Source: Akebia trifoliata (lineage: Eukaryota; Streptophyta; Magnoliopsida; Ranunculales; Lardizabalaceae). Taken from it: a stretch of DNA of 64,000 nucleotides. The notes beneath the pieces were generated by a model. That model searched no databases. It had not been told where the DNA came from and was given only the letters and a program-made list of their open reading frames with translations. The stretch is from NCBI GenBank assembly GCA_017979445.1, contig CM030714.1, positions 18,595,892-18,659,891 of the forward strand. Reading direction: 5' to 3'. Below, piece after piece: positions 46,513 to 57,615 of the stretch (within the stretch, counting starts at the first letter, position 1; every line of letters starts with the position of its first letter). The translations under genes and the position numbers were made by a program.

Positions 46513-46680
46513 GGTCTGAGGTATTTAGGGAGGCTATGTGTACCAAATAATATTCAGTTGAAAGATGACAATCTCAATGAGCTTCATCGATTTAGATATA
46601 CTACCATCCATCCTGGAATTACCAAAATGTAACAGGATCTGAAGTGCCAATTTTGGTGGAAAAGAATGAAAAGAGACCGT
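46513..46680 (+). pseudogene. Ty3/gypsy integrase zinc-module scrap
   Basis: Plus-strand frame GLRYLGRLCVPNN, then RFRYTTIHPGITKM, a stop where Tyr is usual, then DLKCQFWWKRMKRD. This is the N-terminal HHCC region of a gypsy integrase. It is truncated on both sides and followed by an unrelated repeat. Confidence 0.7.
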
Positions 46681-46689
46681 GGAAGTAGA

Positions 46690-47073
46690 TTTTGTGATAA
46701 ATTGACCTCGGTCACGATTCCATCATTAAAACTAATAAAATAATATAAAAAAGTAAAAAAGAAAATAACATAAGATTTTTTACGTAGTTCGGCAAACGTG
46801 CCTACATCTACGAGGTCGGGAAGCCGTTTTATTATAAATTTGAGTATGTTACATGATCTTTCATCTTTTTTTTTTCCTCTATTTTTTTCTTCTTTACAAT
46901 AGTCTTCAGTTCTTAAAAAAAAAATCCTAGAACCTAGGAAAGGAATCTTAATCCTAAATAAATTACTATTGATCATTTTACCCCTTATCCTAATTAATAA
47001 TAATTTAAAAGGAAAAGAATCCTCTTAAATTAGGATTTTTCTTTAATTAGATAAAATCGTAATCAAATGATAT
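46690..47073. repeat. Repeat fragment with conserved TTACGTAGTTCGGC segment
   Basis: Contains TTTTTTACGTAGTTCGGC, GTGCCTACATCTACGAGG and downstream T-rich and A-rich tracts. The ACGT..GTTCGGC...CCTACGTCCACG motif is common in plant retrotransposon LTRs; I cannot assign the family here. Confidence 0.4.
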
Positions 47074-49252
47074 TGTAGACACCCCAATTTGCACGAACCC
47101 ATTTGGAAAATCCAAATTTCTTGAATTGACTTCGATTAAGAACTTAAGCCTCTCAACGGGCCTGCATTGCCACTAGGCATCATTTTTATACATACATGCA
47201 TCATGTCATATAATTTTGTATACTCAACCTTGTCCCTAATCCACTCTAATTTCCTATCCCCTATCATAATACAACTCGTATCCATATCTCTTCCCAATTA
47301 ACCGATCCATCACCCATACCCTAATTATAGTTCACTTCCTAACCAAATCTATGCCCAAGATAAAGTCCACTTTTTAACCTAAATTCAAGCCCATTCTCTA
47401 AGTCCTAAACCCAATGCCATTCTAAACCCATTACCCAAATCCATTTCCTAGTCGAATCTAAGCCCAAGACAAATTTCATTCTCTAAGTCCTAAACCAAGT
47501 CCACTCTAAGCTCAATACCAAGCCCATTCTCTCATATCCCCTCAAAATGTGACACATGTTGATCTCCCATAAGCCCTCAATTACCAATACATTATCTAAT
47601 TGGAGAGTCAACTCCCCCTTATGAAAATTCAAGAATGCCCTTCCCAAAAAGAGTGGTCAAACCAAAAAGATATTTTGGTCTTTGGTAATAATCCATAAAG
47701 TTGAGAGAACTTCCAATTATACCCTCAAAAGGTGGAAATCTTCAAGTACATACATGGAGTTCTTCCATTAGTCCATTTCAAAATTATATTTCTACCCTTG
47801 CTTTATGTGTTATTTACAAATGAACCAAGGTCTACTTTTCACCTACCACTTAACCTTTACACATGTCATTCTCTTACTCACCTTCCTAAAAAGTATTTTT
47901 GTTCTCCCATTGGTCCATTTCAAAAATATACTTCTACCTTTGCTTTATAAGTTATTTACAAATGAACCAAGGTCTACGCACCTACCACTCCACCTTTACA
48001 CATGTCATTTCCCTATTTATCTTCTCAAAAGTACTTTTTGTTCTCTCACTTCTATTTACTAAAAAATCAATAATCAAATAATATTTTTTAAGTTTCTTCA
48101 CAAATGTCATCTTTACCCTCACACAAATGAAAAATCTAAAAAGAAATAACTTAAACCTAATGTCCATTATCTTTATTTTTAGGGTTGAACTACTTTATCC
48201 TCAAAAGTTCTCCAAAAACTTTATAAATACCCTCATTTTCTATGAACAATTCATGTTCTCAAGTCCTCATCTTTCAACCTAAAACTCTAAAAAAATATCC
48301 ACTCATTCTCTCATCTCCCAACATTTTACTCAACAACTCCCATCTTCTACCCTCAACTAAATCATTCAACCTTCAAGTTCAACTCTCAATATTCAAGATC
48401 ATTCAAGAATACAAAGGGAGCAAGGTAGGTGTAGTAATTTTTTTTTATTTTTATTATCTTAAGCTTGCATCTTCTTTTTCTATCCCTCTCTTATTCTTTT
48501 TAGTAGCCTTTAGGATGTAATGGAGAACCCTTCTTCATCCCAAGTAGATTGAACCCCAACCTTAGGCATAGAATGCTTGAGGCGGTTTGGTCGAAAGGAT
48601 GGAGGTTGAAGCCCTTATTTACCCATCTTTATCTCATACATCATAATGTACACTATGCATACACACCACACATACTTGGCAATGATGAAGAATTGTGTAG
48701 CTCTCTTAATGGGGCTAAAATACTAAATTTTTAGTTAGGCATGCATGTATTAAGGTTGTAGATCTAAGGGAATTCCATCCATGAAGTTTCTCTAAAATCC
48801 AAAACCAATATTTCAACTCATGCAAAAGTGTGTTGATTCCATAGAATATCCTCTTCCATAGGATATTTCTCACGTTTACACTAACATTAAATCCTCTTTA
48901 AAAGAGGTACATACACACCATGTGCACATACCATGTGCACACACTCACTTCATGCATCTCATGCATTTTCCTTGTTATGTTAACCTTTTCAAAATGGCTA
49001 AATCTAAAGGTACCAACCTTAGGTGGAGAGAATGGGGTGCCTAACACCTTCCCCATTCTCTAACTGAATCCCCTTATCTAGATCTTAGGTAGATTATATC
49101 TTTTCCATTAATGAGAGTCACCACAATGCCATGAAAAATGATCTTTAAAAAATCGATTCGAGTGCCCATTCACACCCATTTTCAAAAAATGAATGGTGGC
49201 GACTCCAACAATGTAGCATTGAGGTTCAAAGAAGAACATTCTTATGTCTACA
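47074..49252 (+). mobile_element. Solo LTR (gypsy-type)
   Basis: 2179 bp from TGTAGACACCCCAATTTG to TATGTCTACA. Flanks gatat (47069-47073) and gatgt (49253-49257) match at four of five bases, a decayed duplication. TATA box TATAAATA at 48222-48229. Near the 3' end ATGGTGGCGACTCCAAC matches, in reverse, the left part of the LTRs at 13390 and 19092, so the three are one family. A 142-bp direct duplication (copies from about 47765 and 47907) lies in the upstream half. Confidence 0.85.
48222..48229 (+). promoter_or_regulatory. LTR TATA box
   Basis: TATAAATA followed by CCCTC and a CT/AC-rich stretch, about 1.15 kb into the solo LTR; same relation to the LTR start as at 3159. Confidence 0.5.
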
Positions 49253-50399
49253 GATGTCATGCGTTTACCTCGAGATGTGTGTTGATGGTATGAATGAGTA
49301 GTCTAGATGGGAGATTATTTTATCCCTCTACAATAACCCCCTCTCGAAAGTGGAAATTTTTTTATTAAGGTCCGTCTTCGAAAAATCTGTAGCTTCTGAC
49401 AATCCATCATGAATGAGCACCATCCTTGATTTTCTAACTAGTACGAATCTAGAACTCTTGAGTTTATCTTCTTCCTTGCTTAGCGCAATTATGGTCTTTC
49501 ACTTGGTCGAACTCTCATAATAAGTTGATACTTCAATAATAAAACTGACTATCTTGCAAATCAGGTGTGGCTCCCTGAATGAGCCAAGACTTTATCAAAT
49601 GATTAAAGAATCGACCAACATTATAGATTGGGCTTGGATCCTCGAATGATCTAAGACTTTCATAAATAATAAAATAATCGACCAAAATCTCAAATCTGAC
49701 TTGGATCCCAAAATGATCCTAGACTAAAATAAATAATAAGATAACCGACCAAAATCCCAAATTGGACTTGGATCTCAAAATGATCCAAGACTTTCTGTCT
49801 AATAAATTGACCAACTTAGGGACATGCCTAGGTTAAGACAGATCAGAATGGTACTAACCACCTATAAGTAGTTTTAGACAAGTTTTTTTTTTTTGCAATG
49901 GATACATGAATGCCAAGTATGGCTCTCGAGGCATATGACGATTCTTTCGAAGTGTTTTTCTTACATATTCTTGATAAACTAGCATTTATATATAGATGTA
50001 GGAGGATTTGTTTGGGAAGTAAGAAGCTCCTCTGACATCTCTTGATCTACAAGGAATTCTCGATGTGAAAACATAGAGACAATGGATTGATCTTTGAATA
50101 TAAAAAAAAATGGATTTTCAAGGTCCCAAATGAATTGGCTTATTCAAAAAAATCCTTGTTTTTTGGAAGATCTTTTCCGTGTCTGGTACTGTATGGTTCC
50201 ACCCTGTAAGAACTCCAAATCATTCTCTTGAAGTTCATCTTCTTTATAATAAATGATATACTTGCCCCGAAACGACCTGGTCCAATAGGAAAATCCCAAT
50301 TCAGAGGGCCTTTCAATATAATTAAATAGATTACCACAAGGTCCTTGAGAGGAAACAAGTTTTTTTTTATGTGTTGACCGACCAACAAAGAGGTTAGAT
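49253..50399. repeat. Spacer with four-copy imperfect tandem repeat
   Basis: Between about 49562 and 49815 a unit of about 65 bp repeats four times: (A/G)CTTGGATC...AATGATC(C/T)AAGACTTT followed by AATAATAAAATAATCGACCAAAATC. The rest has no conserved protein; an 88-codon minus-strand frame at 50144-50410 is unrecognised. Confidence 0.6.
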
Positions 50400-51650
50400 T
50401 CTATAAACACCCTATTTTGCGACCGCCTAATTCAACAACTTGTCACCCAATTACTTTAGATCCCTAATGAGGAGTGCATAATACATGCGAGCCCTTTCTC
50501 CAATCCTTTCCCATTTCAATCCCCATTCTCTCTTTTTCCTACACGCACAACTTGGAAATTACGCACACTTAAGATTCCCGTCATTTTACACTTGACGTAG
50601 AAAGTACGTATATTAAGGAACAATACATATTTCGATAAATTAGAGACCTCGCAATGCTAAGAAAATACGACATTTAAACTTAGAAAGAATCATATTGTAA
50701 CCAAATGAAACCATTCACTAAAATTCAGAAAATGAATAAAATGACAAAAATACCTCTTATAGGTCCTACATCTCCAAAATATCTTGAAAATTCTTTCATT
50801 ACTCTCGGAATATGAATTTGAATCTAACAAGACTGAAATTGGTGAAAATGAAGAAGTTTACAAAGAATTGCAAAATGATCAAAATGCACCTAAACATTTG
50901 ACTCTTACTTAAAAACCTCGTTTCACCAGCAAAATGTGATCCCAGTCCAAAACTAAGCTTTTCAACAATATTCACAATCAAATTGATAAAATTTAGACGA
51001 CCGGTGCTTAGGTAGACAATTAATTTTCATATGAAATGACAATTTCTAATCCAATAAAAAAATCTACACTTTAACTTAAAATCAAAAAAATTGAAATTCG
51101 AAAAATAAATTCAATTTAAAAATAAAATGCTGAAATATTCAATGCATTAAAATTCCAAAGATTTAAAATTTATATCATAATTGAAAATCGAAACCTCAAA
51201 CTTAAAATTGGAAATTCTAAAAAAAATAATATTGGATATTGGATCCTAATTGATCAAATTCTAAGTTTTACTTATTACACCCCAACTCAAGGTACGAACC
51301 GAACGATTAGATTAAGCAAAGATGGGGTGCTGATAGTAATCTTCATATTAGGATACATTCGAAATCAACCAATCTTAAAAACAATTAACCAATATCAATC
51401 CATTTTAAAAATATAATAAATAAATTTGAGCTAATCATAATTACCTAATCAATCTTAAAACCATACAAATCAAACCAATTAACGCATTGATCAAAATGAA
51501 ATTTAAATCGCTTAATTTTCAATTATTAATAAATCAATAAAATTTAACTTAAAAAAAACACCAAATTAAGTCGATTGGAACCTTTTTAGTTGACCTTGGA
51601 CCAATCCAATTGGTGGAAGAGGATTTTTGCAATACACCGAGATGCATGGG
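50400..51650 (+). repeat. LTR remnant related to the solo LTR at 2026
   Basis: Starts CTATAAACACCCTATTTTGC, a decayed form of TGTAGACACTCCATTTTTGC, and continues with CGCCTAATTCAACAACTTGTCACCC as in 2040-2075. Further matches include GAGACCTCGCAATGCTAAGAAAATA against 2178-2206. The TATA region and 3' end are missing or too decayed to place. Confidence 0.5.
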
Positions 51651-52139
51651 ATCATTGTCTATGTATTTCTAAGAGAAAATTACCAAAACAATACAATTTT
51701 CATAATTATTTACCAAAACGGTAAACTATAGCAATTAATTTCGAAAATGATATTTACCATTTTCAGAATTAATATTTTTTACCAAAATAGTAAAAATAGT
51801 AAAATGTAAAAAACAATTTAATCGAAAATAGCCTTTTTTTATTTTAAATATGCATTTACTATTTTAAGCTTAACAACAAATCAAAGTCCAACTAAATCTT
51901 TGGATTCTTTTTAATTTTTCAACACTAACAAAAACCTACTTTTAGTCTTCTCCATCTTCTTAACTCTCATCTTCCCAAATTTGAGATGTCTTCATCTCCT
52001 CTCTTGCTCAAATGGATCTTCGACTACATCAAAGTTGAACGATGGAAGTGACTTAAATCAACTAAGTCTTCTCCATCTCCCCAAATTTGATATCACGTCT
52101 TCATCTTCTCTCTTAATCGATTCACTTTCTTGCTCTATT
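51651..52139. other. Spacer, nothing recognised
   Basis: AT-rich; TTTACCAAAA(A/T)GGTAAA-type short repeats occur near 51700-51800. Confidence 0.4.
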
Positions 52140-52730
52140 GACTCTTTAAATTGATCTCTTCTATTAGGTAATTTTTTTTTACATATTTAAACCTTCATGT
52201 GTTTGACCAGTAGTTCAACTTCATTATTTTTTGTTTTAAGGTTATTTTTGTATACGTTGTGATTGATTAATAGTTCAACAAAATTCCATTTTGTTTAGGG
52301 TTAATTTTATTTTTTACATATTTAAAATTATTTTTTATTGATTAATAACTCAATTAAATTCGTTATTATGTTTTAGTTTTTTTATATTTTAACCTTTATT
52401 TTTACTTGTTGATGATTCAACTACATTCCTTCATGCTAGTTTAGGCAACTTTTTATTTTTTATTTTTTACATATTTAAACTAACAAAATCATGAGATTTT
52501 GAGCTACATTGTAATTGATTAATAGCTCAACTAAATTTCATTTTACTTTAGGGTTAATTATATTTTTTTACACATTTAATTTATTTTTATTGATTAATAA
52601 CTCTATTAAATTCCTTCATTCTTGTTGTTTGAGGATTTTTTTTTTACATATTTTAACTAAGAAAATCATGGGATTCTCATCTCTTATATTTTATTTTACC
52701 AATTTTAATGAAAATAATCAATTTAACTAG
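52140..52730. repeat. Imperfect tandem repeat, about 115-bp unit
   Basis: Four to five decayed copies of a T-rich unit with TTGATTAATA(G/A)(C/T)TCAACTAAATTCC, a GTTTAGGGTTAAT-like segment and TTTTTTACATATTTAAA. Small open frames inside follow the repeat and are not genes. Confidence 0.55.
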
Positions 52731-52984
52731 TTTAAAAAAATTTCTTAAATAAATCTTGAAATCTTTATTGCTTAAGTGTCAAAGAAATAAAATTTGAGGT
52801 GGAGGAAAAAATTGTTACCGTATTCCATGATTAACCCTTTACTCAGATAATTTTCTCAAAATTTTAAATATTTTGTGTCTATGATAAAAAAGAAAAAAAA
52901 TCGATCCAAACATGAAGCTATCACATTAGATTTTGAGTCTAATCATATCCATTAACATCCCTAGAAACATATAAGTAGCATCCA

Positions 52985-53850
52985 ATTTATATTTTTATCC
53001 TATTGAGTCATGATTACAATAATCAACATTTGTCATAAAATATTTTTTTGTATATTTGATTTTTTGGACACTTGAATATAATGAAAAAACTCAATGTCAA
53101 AAGGTTTCTTCTGATAGGAGATCGAAATGTATTTTATACAATGTCAGAAGGATCTTTCTAACATTCAATTCATAAAAAACTTATTCTATCAAAAGGATTT
53201 GAGCGTATGTTTTCATCCTATGGACTCATTATTACAAGAATCAACATTTGTCAAGAAGGATTCATTTATACATTTGATCTTATGGACACTTGAATACAAA
53301 GAAGAAACTCAATATTAAAAAACTCCTTCTGACATTGTATACAATACATTCTGATTTAATATTAGACTGATCCTTATGACATTTTATAAAATGTATTCTA
53401 ATATAATGTCAAAAGGATCCTTCTGACATTATATTCAAGTATTCATAAGATGCAATGTACAAAGAGAACCTTATTGAAAAATGTTAATCTTTTTATTGTA
53501 TTAAAAGTGTCTATAAAATCTTTTGATATAAGCAATTTTTTTAATGAATTTAATATCAAAAGGATACTTCTGACATTGTATTTATTCATTGTACTCAAGT
53601 GTTTATATATGATCAAATGTAAATTATATATAGGGAATCCTTTTGATATAATTTATTTATTTTTTATAAATTTAATGTCAGAAGGATCATTTCGACATTG
53701 TATAAACTTTTTTATCTCATGTTAGAAGGATCTTTCCAACATTATATACAATACATTCTGATCTAATGTCCAAAGGATGTTTTCGACATTATATTCAAAA
53801 CATTGTACGCAAATGTCCATAGAAAGAAATGTATAAAGGAATCATATATT
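52985..53850. repeat. Foldback array of AATGTCAGAAGG units (left array)
   Basis: A direct duplication of about 217 bp (from about 52990 and 53207; ATCCTAT...ACTCAT..ATTACAA..ATCAACATTTGTCA) is followed by partial copies in reverse orientation up to about 53850. The core AATGTCAGAAGGATCCTTCTGACATT recurs at least six times in diverged forms. The clearest, 53402-53433, is a 32-base palindrome with one mismatched pair centred on GGATCC. The same core returns at 63335-63530. Confidence 0.7.
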
Positions 53851-54155
53851 TATGAAACATATTATGAATTTACTTTTATTTTTCTAAAATATGAACAATG
53901 AAAGAAAATTACAATCATTATATAGTTGTGATCAAGTTTAAATTCTCTTCACATGTATAGATAAATATGACACTAATTTTAGATATTACTAAGTACATGA
54001 AATAACTATGGTTTATTAAGATTTAAGGTTATATCGTATTATTTATTAAATTAATTAATTAATTAATTAATTTTTATTGATCTACGTTATGTTAATCATG
54101 TTGCAAATTGTCTTTCATGTACGTTGACATGGTATGCTATCATCTTTTTATGATA

Positions 54156-54851
54156 TTAAGTGTGTGTTTGGTAACACTTCTGAAGTCTGAATGGAGGTGG
54201 TCCACCTTTAAAATTCAGACTTTAGAAACTTTATTTTCATTTATTTTGATTTAGATTTTAGACTTCAGAATCAAAATTTAGAAGTTTTGAATCAGTGATG
54301 GAGAAATGTTCGACGAAACTTCTGAAATCTGAATTTTTTATATTTTTAAAATACCCTCTTCAAAATCCTAATTTCTATCACTTATCCTTTATTTATACAA
54401 ACCTTAAAACCCTTATTTTTAACTTTTATACCTTTCTTTCCTCTACAATAGTGTTGTCAAAGTCTCTCCCCTTTCTCGTTTCGTGTTTGAAAATCCTATA
54501 TTTTTCAACTAGAAAATGAATGATTATTTATTGTTTGAATATTATATTATTGGACTATAATTTCTTAAGTATGAATTCAAATTGAAAACAATACGTTTGG
54601 AGTGTTTGATGTGTTAGAAATCAAAATTAAATGTGTGGATGGTTTTATTATACATAACATGTTATATTTTTCGGTTAACAATTTATTAGAATTACAAAAG
54701 GGTATTATTGTCAAAATGGCCATTATGTTTTAAAATTCTATTTGTAACCAGAAGCTTTTAAAAATACTAAACAAACAACTTTTCTAGAGTAAGATTTCAG
54801 ATTTTAGATTATAGACTTCAAACTTCAGAAGTGTTACCAAATATACCTTAA
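54156..54851. mobile_element. MITE with GTTTGGTAACAC terminal inverted repeats
   Basis: Left end TTAAGTGTGTGTTTGGTAAC..., right end the complement of TTAAGGTATATTTGGTAAC..., with ACTTCTGAAGT continuing on both sides: about 30 bp of terminal repeat. TTA/TAA at both edges fits a 3-bp target duplication as in PIF/Harbinger-type MITEs. About 690 bp; a frame at 54295-54519 inside is not recognisable. Confidence 0.65.
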
Positions 54852-54872
54852 CTTTCATATTTTTTATACATT

Positions 54873-55560
54873 TTGAAAAATAATATGACATATTTTAATA
54901 TTTGTTTTAGGCCTTGTGTTGTGTGTAACACAGAAATATTTGGGCAATTTTTCTCAAATTTAACATATGAGCAAAAGATGTGTTTAAATTCTACGAGTTT
55001 TGCTCCACTACTATCTATGACATGCGTCCCAATGTGTAACAATTTGATTTTTTTCCTCATAGAGAAATTTAAACTTAAAAATGGTTATTTTTCATTTGAA
55101 ATTAAAAATATTTTTATTGCATTGATATTAGCTTTAAGATGTTTGTATAATAGTGATGAAATTGGTTCTCTCTCAAAGGAAGACGAGGTTTGTGTAGAAT
55201 TATTTTGGAATAAGTACTTTGACAAGTTAACAGAGATAACATTAGATTCTTTTGATATTATCCTTAATAAAGTCTTAAAAAATGAAAATATTGTTGAATT
55301 TAAAAAAATATTTTTATTATACATAGTTGTTACATTTTTACTTCCTAAGGATACATCGAAGATTAGTAAAGAACTTAAGTATGTTATAGTGCGATGAGAT
55401 CTTCAATAGGATCCCATGGGGCAGATTAGTAAACAACCACCTTTTAAAGTTTTTATGCATCTGTGCATCGAAATTTAAGAAAAGTGGTAAACATATACAT
55501 TTCGTTAGTTGTGCATTGACACTTCAGATAGTTAAAGAAAAATTTGAGTTATTAATTTAA
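54873..55560 (+). pseudogene. DUF1985-like (transposon-associated) domain, decayed
   Basis: A 174-codon open frame then a stop-ridden continuation. The pattern FFSNLTYEQKMCLNSTSFAP, NLIFFLIEKF, FKKIFLLYIVVTFLLPKDTS, KISKELKYVIV, then VFMHLCASKFKKS and FVSCALTLQI follows the N-terminal domain (DUF1985/plant mobile domain type) that in plants is often joined to a Ulp1-like protease in transposon-amplified genes. Stops at 55395 and 55407 interrupt it. The Ulp1-like region lies 6 kb downstream on the same strand. Assignment is by pattern recall, not alignment. Confidence 0.5.
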
Positions 55561-55846
55561 TCTTAGTTCAAAATACTACTTTTATAAATATTAATGTTTA
55601 TTTAAGCACTTGTCATGTATTCTTATGTACTTGTAGGTATGGGCATTTGAACATATCCCGGTAATAGTCCCCCACACATTTTTCAATCATTTTCCAAGGT
55701 ATCTCAAGTACCCGCATTTTTTTATAAGGAACGAAAATTTTACATTGAAAAATTTGTCAATTGCCCGATATGAATTATTGAACTATGATTTTAATCATAC
55801 ATATATATATATATATACCTCCTTTTAATACTAATTTTTTATATGT

Positions 55847-57561
55847 ATGTTTCATCTTGAACATATTATCAATAAGTTGAAATTGATTGATTCAAAACTT
55901 TGTGAGACCATCCTTTTTCCATTTTGCAAGGGTTATAAGAAGAAAGAGGAAAGTGGTATTCAACCTAAAAAGAAAAACCCAGAAGTTAATAACTTGAAGA
56001 AGAAAATGACAGTGATAAAATCAAAGTTGAAAGATTATTCTAAAGTTATTTAAGAATTGAAAAAGAACATCAAATGAATCTGGCCTAAGTTATTGTCCCT
56101 CTACCATAAGTGATGAATCCACATAATAGGTTACATCCACTTAGAAATCATTATGAATGATTGTTTTAATATTTAGTAGTACAACGTTAAATTTGACAAA
56201 GCCTCAGACTTTGCGCCTTTGAAAACCAAGTCATATCCCTATACCAACACCTCCGTCGATCCCTCAGATATGCCTAAGGCATCGACATCTACCAAAGGTT
56301 CAGTCGATCTTTTAGGTATACCCAAATCATCGCTTCTGATAATGACCTCTACTATTCTTACTAGTATACACAAGGCATCTCCCTCCATGAATGTTTCACA
56401 AATGAGTATCCACCTAGCAAAAAGAAATTGGAATCGATGTTGAAAAGATATCTGAAACAATACCAATAAATCAAACACCTGACGTATCATTTTCTTCCTC
56501 CACAAAGTACAAAGTAGCTTGCATGAACAATGTTAAAAATGTTTAAAAAATATTTGGAGTAAATTTTTATGATCATTTCCTATTTCTTCTTATTCAACTG
56601 TTTACTAAGATTAATAACGGACGTAGTTCGCCTAATATTTTTAAATATATTTATCTCAATAATGAAGAAAAATCAAAATTCAAATTCGATGCTGATAAGG
56701 TATGTATATACTTAATAATTAAAATTTTAATGCAGAAAAAATCGTTCACATCTGGCTTCATGTGTTGTCTAGTTTTTTAGACTTACATGTTGATGGTTTA
56801 GAAATTGTTATCTATATAATAAACGCCTCTCTACTACTTTGTGTGGGTCTCACTTTATTATTTTTCTCTTTAGCCCTACTTCAATAATACCCCTCTAACT
56901 TCTATTTTTTATAAGTTTGACCCTCATCTCCTCTTATCAAGCCCGAGTCTGAAAACATCGATAATCTAGTTAGGAGAAATTATCAAAGTTTGATCAAAAG
57001 ATGTATGGTTGTTTGCCTTACAATACCCCCTTGAGATCTATCCGATATATTTATTTTATGTTGTAAGAATTTCAATCGATTTCTTTGATTTTAAATGTGT
57101 ATCTATGCGCATTTACAGTTTCTTCTTGTATTTTGTTGAAATTGTTAGGATGAAATAGATTGTTTTATTCTCATATCGGTTTGTATCTTTAGTGAATAAG
57201 GTGTATAAATTTTGAAAAATATATTATTTGAAATGTTATGTCATAGTCAATTTAAATACAATTAGTTGAATACTCATACGTAATTTTTAACTTCATATTT
57301 TAAAGATGTGAAGTACCATACGAGTAATTTATGCAATGTTGTCATTTCTTATAGGAGGGTGGGTACTCCATGAGCCCCACGAAACGTAATAGGGATGTCA
57401 AACCTTTAGTATATTTAAAACCATCATATGCACCCTTAGATACACGAAAAAAAGATATGCAAAGAGTTAAAGTACGATGTATGCGTGATTCAGATTTTAT
57501 TTTGATTATGAATGTTCTAATATTATTATTATTATTGAAATATAATTATTTTACGTACTAA
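55847..57561 (+). pseudogene. Middle part of the Ulp1-like gene, degraded
   Basis: Scattered plus-strand frames: 55847-56053 is Lys-rich and coiled-coil-like (KKKMTVIKSKLKDYSKV); 56219-56443 is Ser/Thr/Pro-rich with a repeated PSDMPKAS/LLGIPKSS motif; 57370-57450 has KRNRDVKPLVYLKPSYAPLD. Low-complexity linkers of this kind lie between the DUF1985-like and Ulp1 domains in related plant proteins. Introns or decay separate the pieces; no exact exon limits can be given. Confidence 0.35.
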
Positions 57562-57615
57562 TTTGTATAGTTGCATTCGTAATTATTTTCATGATCTCAA
57601 GCGTCCCTTTATTAA

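Noticed and set aside
46584..46976. 130-codon open frame on the minus strand
   Set aside because: It runs antisense to the integrase zinc-module scrap and through T-rich repeat DNA; no protein family resemblance.
50144..50410. 88-codon open frame on the minus strand
   Set aside because: Composition is plausible for protein but I recognise no domain, and it overlaps the LTR remnant boundary.
53096..53815. Regularly spaced repeats considered as a CRISPR array
   Set aside because: Units are diverged, palindromic and present in both orientations in a plant genome; spacers are not unique.
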